The notes under the pieces were generated by a model. That model was not told where the DNA came from. It did not search any database and saw only the letters and a list, made by a program, of their open reading frames with translations. DNA of 64,000 nucleotides from Brevundimonas sp. EYE_349 (GTDB lineage Bacteria > Pseudomonadota > Alphaproteobacteria > Caulobacterales > Caulobacteraceae): assembly GCF_023147505.1 (NCBI RefSeq), contig NZ_JAHXPB010000005.1, forward strand, positions 62,001-126,000, in the 5' to 3' direction. Shown piece by piece: positions 15,765-23,640 of the stretch; position 1 is the stretch's first letter; each line of letters begins with the position of its first letter. Made by a program: the position numbers and the translations under genes.

Positions 15765-17057
15765 TCACGTCAGCTTGTCCGCCTTCCGCAGCCCTGGGAA
15801 CATCGCCGACCAGGCGCCCGTGGCCGCCAGCGCGCCGAAACCGCCGAAGACCGCTGCGCCCACCGCGCCCAGCAGGCGCACCATGACGCCAGAATAGGCC
15901 TCGCCCAGTTCGTTCGAGGCGCCGATGAAGAGCATGGACACCGACGACACCCGTCCGCGCATATGATCGGGCGTGGCCAGCTGGATCAGGGTCTGGCGCA
16001 CATTGACGCTGATCATGTCCGCCGCCCCGCCGATGAAAAGGACCAGGCCGGACAGCCAGACGATGCGCGACAGGCCGAAGGTGATGGTGCAGATCCCGAA
16101 CACCGCGACCGCCGCGAACATCCACACGCCCCCGTGCCGGACGATCGGATAGCGGCTCAGATAGATGGCCATGACCATGGCCCCCACCCCGAACGACGCA
16201 CGCAGCAGACCGAACCCTTGCGGCCCCACATGCAGGATGTCGCGCGCGAAGATGGGCGTCAGCAGGGCCACGCCCGCCAGCAGCACCACCACCAGATCCA
16301 GCGATATGGCGCCCAGCACGATCTTGGTCTTCCACACATAGGCGAGCCCCTCCTTGACCGAATCCACCGGCGACAGTGGGTTGGCCTAGGGCGCGGGCTT
16401 GCCGCTGGTGCGGATCAGGATGAAGGCGGCGACGGCCAAGAGGAACATCCCCAGCGACACCGCATAGGCCAGGGGCACATTGACGCCCACGATCACCCCG
16501 CCCAGGGCCGGGCCGGCGATAGCCCCGGTCTGGAAGGCGATGGACTGGGCCGCGATGGCGGGCGGCAAGGCCTTGCGACCCACCACCATCGGCAGGAAGG
16601 CTTGGCTGGCCGGGGCCAGAAAGGCGCGCGCTGCGCCGAACAGGGCCGCGACCGCCAGCAGCCCCCACAGCGGCGGCGCGCCGTGAAGCGCCATGGCCAG
16701 GAACGACGCCGCGCAGGCCGCCTCGACCAGGATGGAGATCCACACGGTCCGCTTCCTGTCGCGCCGATCCGCCATCGCCCCGGCCGGCAGGGTGAAGGCC
16801 AGCAGCGGCAGGAACTGACACAGGCCGACCAGCCCCAGATACAGGCTGGCCTCTTCGATCGGATGATCGCGCCGCGCGATCTCATAGACCTGCCACAACA
16901 GGGCCGAGGACTGGATCTGGATGGCCAGAACCGCCACGACCCGCCCGAACCACAACAGGCGGAAGTCGCGTATCCCCCACGGGCTGGACGGCCCCTCGGG
17001 CGGCGCAGGCGGAACGGGCAGGGCGGCGGGGCCGGTGTCGATGGTTTCTGTGGTCAC
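15765..17057 (-). pseudogene. MFS transporter interrupted by an in-frame TAG stop
   Basis: One continuous 431-codon frame encodes a 12-helix major facilitator of the MFS_3/EntS-like group, but a TAG codon at 16386-16388 splits it. The first 223 residues include the loop AGAMADRRDRKRTVW after the second helix and end GKPAP. After the stop the same frame continues ANPLSPVDSVKEGLAYVWK to the normal C-terminus. No frameshift is needed, so this is a single nonsense change (or a sequencing error). A GTG at 16367 could restart the second half. The start GTG overlaps the cupin stop (GTGA). Confidence 0.85.
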
Positions 17058-17530
17058 GTTCGTCTGGGAGATTTCGGATAGGGTTGGCGCTCGCGGTGGA
17101 AATAACGATCCGCCCCGTCGGGCAGGACCATATCAATATCGGGATAATCGCAGGCGGTGACCGTCGGGCTGCGCGTGCCGACTTCCAGCAGAACCGCGTC
17201 GCGGCCCGATCGGTTCTCTATTTTGTGGCCGTTCGGCACGCCCGCCTTGAACCCAGCGAAGTCGCCGGCGCGCAAGGTCGTCTCGCCGTCGTCCTCGATC
17301 AACACCACCTCGCCCTCGACCACCATGACGAACTCGTCCTCTTCGGCGTGCCAGTGACGCTGGCTGGACCAAGCGCCGTCCGGCAGGCGCAACAGGTTGA
17401 CGCCGAACTGGCTCAGGCCCGCCGCATCGCCCAGTTTCCATCGGCGGCGCGGCTTGCACGGGCCGGCGAACTCCTCGGGATAGCTCGTGCCATCGCCTCT
17501 CGGCGCGGTCTCGACATCGATCTTCGGCAT
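17054..17530 (-). CDS. Cupin-domain protein
   Basis: A 158-aa protein with a single cupin barrel. The first motif is SSQRHWHAEEDEFVMVVEGE (metal-binding His and Glu) and the second is GDFAGFKAGVPNGHKIEN. Such proteins bind a metal and small ligands, and the activity is unknown. Its stop overlaps the MFS start by 4 nt (GTGA), so it was probably co-expressed with the now interrupted transporter. It diverges from dapE. Confidence 0.88.
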   Translation of the reverse strand: MPKIDVETAPRGDGTSYPEEFAGPCKPRRRWKLGDAAGLSQFGVNLLRLPDGAWSSQRHWHAEEDEFVMVVEGEVVLIEDDGETTLRAGDFAGFKAGVPNGHKIENRSGRDAVLLEVGTRSPTVTACDYPDIDMVLPDGADRYFHRERQPYPKSPRRT

Positions 17531-17572
17531 GGGCCTTCTCGCCTCCCCGCGATGTCCCTAAAGCATAGGCGC

Positions 17573-18760
17573 ATGAACCGCGCATCAACTCCCGTTATCG
17601 ATCCTGTCGAACTGACCCAGGCGCTGATCCGCCGCCCGTCCGTCACGCCCGCCGACGAGGGGGCGATGGAGGTGCTGGAGCGCCATCTGACGGCGCTGGG
17701 CTTCACCTGCCGCCGCCTGGCCTTCGAAGGACCGGGTGGCCAAGGCGTCCATGCCCGGATCGAGAACCTGTACGCCCGGCGCGGGACCGCCTCGCCCAAC
17801 CTCTGTTTCGCCGGCCATACGGACGTGGTCCCGACCGGCCCGTCGGACCAGTGGTCGGCCCAGCCGTTCGAGGCCGAGGTCCGCGACGGCGTCCTCTATG
17901 GCCGGGGCGCGGTGGACATGAAGGGCGGGATCGCCGCCTGGGTCGCAGCCGTGTCGCAGGTGTTGGCGGACGGCGAACCCAAAGGCTCATTGTCCTTCCT
18001 GATCACAGGCGACGAGGAGGGGCCGGCGCTTCACGGCACCAAGCGGGTAGTCGAAGCCCTAGCCGCCGAGGGCGAGGTCATCGACGCCTGCGTGGTCGGC
18101 GAACCGTCGTCGTCGCAACATCTCGGCGACATGATCAAGGTTGGGCGGCGCGGCTCGCTGAACACCTGGATCACGGTGCAGGGCAAGCAGGGCCACGTCG
18201 CCTATCCCGAGCGGGCGGCCAATCCGGCGCCGGTGATCGCGCGTCTTATGAGCCGGCTGAACGACCACGTTCTGGACGATGGGTATGAGGGGTTCCCTCC
18301 GTCGAACTTGGAGATCACCACCATCGACATCGCCAATCCGGCGACCAACATCATTCCAGCCCAGGCGACCGCGCGGCTGAACATCCGATTCAACCCCAGT
18401 CATACCGGCGACGCCTTGATCGACTGGCTGAACCGCGAGGCCGGCGCCATGCAGGCCGAGACCGGACTTCAGATCACCCTGGAGCATCTGTGCTCGGGCG
18501 AAGCCTTCCTGACCGAGCCGGGCGCCTTCGTGGAGGCGGTTCAGGACGCGGTCGAGGCCGTGGCGGGCCGCCGCCCCGAGGCCTCCACCACCGGCGGCAC
18601 CTCCGACGCGCGCTTCATCCGCGCCCTGTGCCCGGTGCTGGAACTGGGCCTGGTCGGCCAGACCATGCACCAGATCGACGAACGCGTGCCGACGGCGGAG
18701 TTGGAGACGCTGACGGCCGTCTATCGCCAGGTGATCGAGACGGTGTTCGAGCGGTTGTAA
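17573..18760 (+). CDS. dapE: Succinyl-diaminopimelate desuccinylase
   Basis: A 395-aa M20-family enzyme that removes succinate from N-succinyl-LL-diaminopimelate in lysine and peptidoglycan precursor synthesis. The two-zinc active site is visible in LCFAGHTDVVPTG, GRGAVDMKGGIAAW and ITGDEEGPALHGT. A dimerisation domain includes GRRGSLNTWITVQGKQGHVA, and the C-terminal metal His lies in VGQTMHQIDE. Start ATG at 17573 gives the usual length; the longer upstream frame is non-coding. Confidence 0.96.
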   Translation: MNRASTPVIDPVELTQALIRRPSVTPADEGAMEVLERHLTALGFTCRRLAFEGPGGQGVHARIENLYARRGTASPNLCFAGHTDVVPTGPSDQWSAQPFEAEVRDGVLYGRGAVDMKGGIAAWVAAVSQVLADGEPKGSLSFLITGDEEGPALHGTKRVVEALAAEGEVIDACVVGEPSSSQHLGDMIKVGRRGSLNTWITVQGKQGHVAYPERAANPAPVIARLMSRLNDHVLDDGYEGFPPSNLEITTIDIANPATNIIPAQATARLNIRFNPSHTGDALIDWLNREAGAMQAETGLQITLEHLCSGEAFLTEPGAFVEAVQDAVEAVAGRRPEASTTGGTSDARFIRALCPVLELGLVGQTMHQIDERVPTAELETLTAVYRQVIETVFERL

Positions 18761-18836
18761 GCGCGGCCGTAGACACTTAATCTAGCCCACTTGGCTCACC
18801 TCAGACCGGACCTGCCGATGAGTCCGAAATGGGTGG

Positions 18837-19133
18837 TTAGGGGACTTTGCGCGGCTCATGCCGGTATTCGGGATGTTCGGCTATCCAATCTCGGATGCTC
18901 AGCCTCTCACTTTCGCTCGATGTGTGGGGAAGTATGCTGCAACCGACAACTTTGACCTTCAGACGACCAACCTCATCAGGCTCAAGAACTTCTGTTGGGG
19001 TTCCGCCTCTTGCTTCACACCACGCGCTTTGCGGCACACTACGAAGTTCAGGATAAACATCCAGCAGAGGGTGGTGGGGCGCACACGCTGTGAGAAGCAA
19101 TGCCGAAAATCCCGTCGCTACCGATGCTCTCAT
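18837..19133 (-). CDS. Small predicted lipoprotein
   Basis: About 98 aa starting MRASVATGFSALLLTACAPH, a lipoprotein signal with the lipobox LTAC at Cys17. The mature part contains WCEARGGTPTE and VKVVGCSILPH and ends with a short basic tail. The start at 19133 places the signal at the N-terminus; an upstream in-frame ATG at 19169 adds 12 residues. No family is recognised. Base composition is lower in GC than the neighbours, so a recent origin or relaxed constraint is possible. Confidence 0.6.
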   Translation of the reverse strand: MRASVATGFSALLLTACAPHHPLLDVYPELRSVPQSAWCEARGGTPTEVLEPDEVGRLKVKVVGCSILPHTSSESERLSIRDWIAEHPEYRHEPRKVP

Positions 19134-19215
19134 GACTTCATACTGGCAGTCCGATCCGAGTGTCCGCAATGGGTCGAAAGCCGCAGGCGATCCAAGCGCG
19201 AAAAGCAGACATCAT

Positions 19216-19288
19216 AGGCGCGGGCCGAGACTTGAACCCGGCGTCTTCAGGGCGAACCTGATGCACTCTCCAGTTATGCTACCGCGCC
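19216..19288 (-). tRNA. tRNA-like sequence of undetermined specificity
   Basis: Read on the minus strand, a 7-bp acceptor (GGCGCGG with CCGCGCC) encloses a D-arm (GCAT/GTGC with GG in the loop) and a T-arm with stem GCCGGG/CTCGGC and loop TTCAAGT. The anticodon arm is irregular: TCAGG/CCTGA leaves only a 5-nt loop (TTCGC), and a standard 7-nt loop needs an A-A mismatch. The T-stem has 6 bp. CCA is not encoded. With a 7-nt loop the anticodon would read TCG. It is either an unusual tRNA or a decayed copy. Confidence 0.55.
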
Positions 19289-19366
19289 CGCCCTCAGCAT
19301 ACGGCAGCGTCGGATGTCCGCAACGGGTCGGTTTGCGACCTCTCCTCACGCCGCGATAGCCATCGC

Positions 19367-20671
19367 CTAACTCCGCTCCAAAAACCGCAGCGCCGTCAGG
19401 ACATGCGTCTTCACCCCCAACGGCAGGACCTTCTCGTTGGGTGAGAACTCCGGCGAGTGATTGGGCGCAGAGGTCGCGGGGTCCACGCCGTCGGGGCTGG
19501 CGCCCAGGTGGTAGAAGACGCCGGGGATGACCTGCTGGAAATAGCTGAAGTCCTCAGCCACCGTGGTCGGGGGCGTGGCGGGGTTGACGTTCCCCTCGCC
19601 CGCCGCCTCGGTCAGGACCGGGGCCAGCCAGGCGGACAGGCCGGGGTCGTTGAACACCAGGGCCGCGTTCTGTTTGACGCCGAACTCTGCGGTGGCGCCG
19701 TAGGCCTCGGCGACGTGGTCGATGGCGGTCTCGGCGCGGGCGACCAGGGCGTCGCGCTGGGCCGTATCGAAGGTGCGAAGCGTACCTGACAGCGTCGCGC
19801 TGTCTGGGATGATGTTGTAGCGGACGCCGGCGTTGATCGTGGCGATGGTGAAGACGGTGGGGGTCGTGGTCGGATCGACCGTGCGGGCCGTCAGGGTGTT
19901 CACCGTCTCGACCACCTGACCCGCCACCGCGATCACATCGACCCCGCGCCAGGGCCAGGCGCCGTGCGTCTGCCTGCCCTTCAGGCTGATGTCCACGCGG
20001 TCAGACGCCGCCATGAACCCCTCGGGCCGATAGAAGACGCTGCCCGGACGGCCAGGCACGACGTGCAGGCCGAAGATGGCCTCGGGCTTGGGATCGTTCA
20101 GGGCCCCTTCGGCGATCATCAGGGCCGCCCCACCCTTAGGCTCGCCCGGAGGCGCGCCTTCTTCGGCCGGCTGGAAGACAAAGACCACCGTGCCGGCGAT
20201 CCGGTCCTTCATCCCCGCCAGCACCTCGGCCGCGCCCAGCAGCATGGCCATATGCATGTCGTGGCCGCAGGCGTGGGCCACAGGCACCGTATTGCCCATG
20301 TATGTTCCGGTCGCGGTCGAGGCGAAGTCCAGGCCCGTCGCCTCCTGAACCGGCAAGGCGTCCATGTCGGCGCGCAGGGCCACCGTCCGCCCCGGTCGCG
20401 CGCCGCGCAGCACGCCGACCACCCCCGTCTTGCCGACGCCGGTGCGAACCTCCAGCCCCAGCGACCGCAGATGATCGGCGATGACTCCGGCCGAGCGGGT
20501 CTCGGCGAAGCCCAGTTCAGGATGCTGATGAAAGTCGCGTCGCCAAGCCACGACCTCGGGCAGGACCCGCTGCACGGCGGCGTCGACGCTGGCGGCATCG
20601 ACGGCCTGCGCCTTTGCAGCGCCGGCCGCGACAAGCAACGCCAGGGTGGAGACGGCGAACAGTCGGCGCAT
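19367..20671 (-). CDS. Secreted M20-family amidohydrolase
   Basis: A 434-aa enzyme with a signal peptide (MRRLFAVSTLALLVAAGAAKA). It belongs to the M20D amidohydrolase group, which contains hippurate hydrolase, N-acyl-amino-acid and IAA-conjugate hydrolases. The motifs are FHQHPELGFAETRSA, ALRADMDALPVQE, VAHACGHDMHMAMLLGAAE and VFVFQPAEEG, with a late NHSPEF metal site. The predicted reaction is hydrolysis of an N-acyl bond in the periplasm. Start at 20671 is set by the signal peptide. Confidence 0.92.
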   Translation of the reverse strand: MRRLFAVSTLALLVAAGAAKAQAVDAASVDAAVQRVLPEVVAWRRDFHQHPELGFAETRSAGVIADHLRSLGLEVRTGVGKTGVVGVLRGARPGRTVALRADMDALPVQEATGLDFASTATGTYMGNTVPVAHACGHDMHMAMLLGAAEVLAGMKDRIAGTVVFVFQPAEEGAPPGEPKGGAALMIAEGALNDPKPEAIFGLHVVPGRPGSVFYRPEGFMAASDRVDISLKGRQTHGAWPWRGVDVIAVAGQVVETVNTLTARTVDPTTTPTVFTIATINAGVRYNIIPDSATLSGTLRTFDTAQRDALVARAETAIDHVAEAYGATAEFGVKQNAALVFNDPGLSAWLAPVLTEAAGEGNVNPATPPTTVAEDFSYFQQVIPGVFYHLGASPDGVDPATSAPNHSPEFSPNEKVLPLGVKTHVLTALRFLERS

Positions 20672-20761
20672 GTGAAGGTCCCGTGAAATTTTCAGCCCGC
20701 CCGCAGGTGACGGCGCCGCGACCGCTTGTGCAAGACGTCGCGAACGGCGATTTCTGTCCGC

Positions 20762-21115
20762 ATGGCCGAGAAAGACTTCAAGAGCGCGAGGACGCAGTGG
20801 CGGGACGTGGTCCTGGTGTGCCGCAAATGCTCCAAGAAGCTGGACGGCGGCTTCGGCCCGGACGGCGATCTGACGCTGAAGAAGGCGCTGCGGAAATACC
20901 TTCGCCTGAAGAAGGGAAAGTCGGGCCGCAAGGGCGAGTTGGTCGTCACCGGCGCCGACTGTTTCGACATCTGCCCCAAGGGGGCGGTGGTGGCGGTCAA
21001 TACGGCCGAACCCAAGAAGCTGTTGATCGTGCCGGCCGGCGCCGACCTGTTCGAGGTCAAGACGCGGCTGGGCCTGGACGACGGGCGGCGGCTGAAGGCG
21101 GCCGATCAGAACTAG
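20762..21115 (+). CDS. Thioredoxin-like 2Fe-2S ferredoxin-type protein
   Basis: A 117-aa protein with CRKCSKK near residue 19 and DCFDICPKGAV near residue 73. This gives the Cys-x2-Cys plus Cys-x3-Cys spacing of the (2Fe-2S) thioredoxin-like family. Members are soluble electron carriers or hydrogenase/NuoE-like modules. The Lys-rich middle (LKKALRKYLRLKKGKSGRKG) is notable. ATG at 20762 is chosen over 20726 because the extra residues are not conserved-looking. A TIR-bounded repeat begins 4 nt after its stop. Confidence 0.82.
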   Translation: MAEKDFKSARTQWRDVVLVCRKCSKKLDGGFGPDGDLTLKKALRKYLRLKKGKSGRKGELVVTGADCFDICPKGAVVAVNTAEPKKLLIVPAGADLFEVKTRLGLDDGRRLKAADQN

Positions 21116-21118
21116 GAT

Positions 21119-21174
21119 CAATCGACATTCGGTCGAAATCTTGGATCGTCATTACGGGGCTGAATGTCGATCAA
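21119..21174. repeat. Short palindromic element with ATCGACATTC ends
   Basis: Terminal inverted repeats ATCGACATTC (21121-21130) and GAATGTCGAT (21162-21171) flank 31 nt containing GATCGTCATTACGGGGCTG. The same ends and the left interior occur in the 180-bp element at 50264-50443, so this looks like an internally deleted copy. It starts right after the ferredoxin gene stop. Confidence 0.7.
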
Positions 21175-21237
21175 GCCTCAGGCCCGGCGACCAACTGGCG
21201 CCTTTCTTCGGGCCGCAAGCCGTGTCAGAGCGAAGCC

Positions 21238-21672
21238 ATGGATGACACTCGCATCGAAAAGCGCGTCGGGGTTCAGGCGACCTCGGACCGGATTTGGGAT
21301 CTGGTCGCGGACCTGGCAGGCTGGAGCGCCTGGAATCCGGTCGACGCCGATGTCGAGGGCGTCATCGCCTTTGGCGGCCGCCTGACCATGACCGAAGCCT
21401 GGCCAGAGATGGCGCCGCATCAGTCGCTGGCCCGGATCGTCGAATGGCAGCCGCGCGGGCGGCTGCTCTGGGCGGAACGGCGCGGCTTTCTGTTCCAGAG
21501 TCTGCGCTACATCCAGATTGAGGAGCTGGCGCCCGGCAACTGCATCGTCGCGGTCGGCGTACGCTTCTCCGGCCTGCGCGGCGAGCTGTTCCACGACAAG
21601 CATCGCCCCGCGATCCGAAAGGCCCACGAGGCCATCGCCGAGGGGCTCAAGGCCGCCGCCGAAGCAGGCTAG
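21238..21672 (+). CDS. SRPBCC-superfamily (polyketide cyclase-like) protein
   Basis: A 144-aa protein with the START/Bet v1-like fold: RVGVQATSDRIWDLVADLAG followed by WSAWNPVDADVEG is the standard N-terminal pattern of this superfamily. The C-terminal helix (RPAIRKAHEAIAEGLKAAAE) closes the ligand cavity. Members bind hydrophobic ligands, and the function here is unknown. Its 3' end overlaps the convergent tadC by 4 nt. Confidence 0.82.
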   Translation: MDDTRIEKRVGVQATSDRIWDLVADLAGWSAWNPVDADVEGVIAFGGRLTMTEAWPEMAPHQSLARIVEWQPRGRLLWAERRGFLFQSLRYIQIEELAPGNCIVAVGVRFSGLRGELFHDKHRPAIRKAHEAIAEGLKAAAEAG

Positions 21673-22649
21673 TTTCCAGCCTTCATCATGTCGATGACGT
21701 TCAGGATCGCCGGTCCCAGGATGACGATGAACAGCACCGGCAGGAAGAACAGGATCATCGGCACGGTCAGTTTGGCCGGAAGCGCCGCCGCCTTCTTCTC
21801 GGCCGCAGACAGGCGCAGATCGCGGTTCTCCTTGGCCATGACGCGCAAGGCGTTAGCCAGCGGCGTGCCATAGGTCTCGGCCTGGGTCATGGCCGTCGCC
21901 ACCGCCTTGACCCCCGGATGGTTGGTCCGCTTGCCCAGGTTTTCATAGGCCACCCGTCGGTCGGGCAGGTAGGATAGCTCGGCCGACAGCAGCGACAACT
22001 CCTCGGCCAGATCGATGGACGACGGCCCCATCTCCTGACTGACCTTGGTGATCGCCGCCTCGATCGACATCCCGGCCTCCACGCAGATCAGCATCAGGTC
22101 GAGCGCGTCGGGGAAGGCTTGCATGATCGAGGTGCGGCGCTTGTCGATGCGATTCTTCAGATACAGGTTCGGCGCATAGAAGCCCGCCACCGCAGCCGCC
22201 ATCACCAGCGTCAGCTTGTTCATCGTGGGCCAGTCCACGACATTGATGACGAACATGTAGAAGGCCGCGACGATCATGAAGAGGATCGGCGAGGCGAAGC
22301 GGAAGAAATAGAAGGTGGTCAGGGGCTTTGGCCCGCGGAATCCGGCCTGGATCATCTGTCCGGCGACCTTGGGGTCTTCCAGCAGCTTGGTCAGGTTCAG
22401 CCGGTCCACGACCCGCTTCTTGAACCCTTCGTCGGTGTGACGCAGCGCGCCCTGCCCGGCGGCCATGCTGGCGCGCGAACGGCGCTTCAGATCGTCGCGG
22501 CGTTCGGCGACCGCCTTCATCCGCTTGTCCAGGTTCACCCCGCCGGTCATCGACGACAGCAGGGTCAGGACGGTGGCGAAGACCAGCACGCCCACGCCGA
22601 TGCTGAGTAGGTTCTGCGGATCGGTGATGAAGCGGATGAAGCCTTCCAT
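21669..22649 (-). CDS. tadC: Tad pilus assembly inner-membrane protein TadC
   Basis: A 326-aa membrane protein of the T2SSF/GspF family, the last gene of the pilus operon. A helix near the N-terminus is followed by a cytoplasmic segment, then FYFFRFASPILFMIVAAFY and two C-terminal helices (LTVPMILFFLPVLFIVILG). The conserved LMLICVEAGMSIEAAI signature is present. Together with TadB it forms the membrane platform on which the CpaF ATPase drives Flp pilus assembly. It lies 10 nt after tadB. Confidence 0.93.
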   Translation of the reverse strand: MEGFIRFITDPQNLLSIGVGVLVFATVLTLLSSMTGGVNLDKRMKAVAERRDDLKRRSRASMAAGQGALRHTDEGFKKRVVDRLNLTKLLEDPKVAGQMIQAGFRGPKPLTTFYFFRFASPILFMIVAAFYMFVINVVDWPTMNKLTLVMAAAVAGFYAPNLYLKNRIDKRRTSIMQAFPDALDLMLICVEAGMSIEAAITKVSQEMGPSSIDLAEELSLLSAELSYLPDRRVAYENLGKRTNHPGVKAVATAMTQAETYGTPLANALRVMAKENRDLRLSAAEKKAAALPAKLTVPMILFFLPVLFIVILGPAILNVIDMMKAGN

Positions 22650-22659
22650 TCCGCCCGCC

Positions 22660-23637
22660 TCAGAACTTGAACGAGATCATGCGCTTCATCACGAAGACGC
22701 CTGTGGCCATCAACACCGCCGCGATCAGCAGCAGGAAGTTGCCGCGAATATCGGTGAACAACTGAATCATATAGGCAGGCGTCGTCAGCATGACCATCAG
22801 CATCACCGCCGGCGGCAGGGAGGCGATGATGCCGGCGGACGCCAGGGCCTCGGACGAAAGGGCCTTGATCTTCTCGCCCATCATCCGGCGCGCACGCAGA
22901 ACCGACGACAGATTGCTCAGCGCCTCGGCCAAATTGCCGCCGGTCTTCTGCTGGATGGCGATGACGATGGCGAAGAAACGCAGTTCAGGCGTCGGCATCC
23001 GCTGATACATCCGGTCCAGCGCCTGCTCCAGCGTCATGCCCACCCCCAGGCCCTCCACCAGGGTCTGGAACTCCGGTCCCAGCGGCAGGGGGCTTTCCCG
23101 GCCGATGATCTTGAAACACTCATGGACCGGCAGACCCGATTTGATCCCTCGGACGATGATGTCCACCGCATTGGGAAACTCCAGCGAGAACTTCTTCATC
23201 CGCCGCTTCGCCAGGAAGCCGATGACCCAGCGTGGCGCGCCCAGGCCGAAGATCAGCCCCACGCCGATCACCACCAGGATCGGCAGACCCAGCGCCAGGG
23301 CGACCAGAAGGGCGACCACCCCGATCACGGCCGAGACGATGTAGAAGGCCCGCGCCCCCATCCTCAGGCCGGCCTGCTTCAGGCGCGCGTCCAGGGTCGT
23401 GCGCGCCTTGCGGTCGCGCCGATCCGCCTCCTGAAGCTGGACCAGTATCTGTTTGCGGCGCGCCTCCGGGGTGTTGGCGGCGACGGCCTTGCGGGAGTTT
23501 GCCGGGTTTTTCTTGCCGTCCCCGATAGCCTGGGCGCGCTTGACCGCCTGGGACGAGGAGTCCTCGCCGCCGACGAAGACCCAGCCCAGGCCGCCGATGG
23601 TGATAAAGGCCAGAACGGCGGCGAGGATCGGCAGCAT
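22660..23637 (-). CDS. tadB: Tad pilus assembly inner-membrane protein TadB
   Basis: A 325-aa paralogue of TadC with the same GspF domain. It has an N-terminal helix (ILAAVLAFITIGGLGWVFVG), two central helices (VIGVVALLVALALGLPILVVIG), the motif IKSGLPVHECFKIIGRESP and the paired GGNLAEALSNLSSVLRAR. TadB and TadC act as a heteromeric platform in the inner membrane. It starts 3 nt after the cpaF stop, in one operon. Confidence 0.93.
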   Translation of the reverse strand: MLPILAAVLAFITIGGLGWVFVGGEDSSSQAVKRAQAIGDGKKNPANSRKAVAANTPEARRKQILVQLQEADRRDRKARTTLDARLKQAGLRMGARAFYIVSAVIGVVALLVALALGLPILVVIGVGLIFGLGAPRWVIGFLAKRRMKKFSLEFPNAVDIIVRGIKSGLPVHECFKIIGRESPLPLGPEFQTLVEGLGVGMTLEQALDRMYQRMPTPELRFFAIVIAIQQKTGGNLAEALSNLSSVLRARRMMGEKIKALSSEALASAGIIASLPPAVMLMVMLTTPAYMIQLFTDIRGNFLLLIAAVLMATGVFVMKRMISFKF

Positions 23638-23640
23638 GAT

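Noticed and set aside
15606..17081. 491-aa plus-strand open frame across the MFS gene
   Set aside because: Composition is Gln/Arg/Asp-rich shadow sequence; the minus strand carries the transporter even though it is interrupted.
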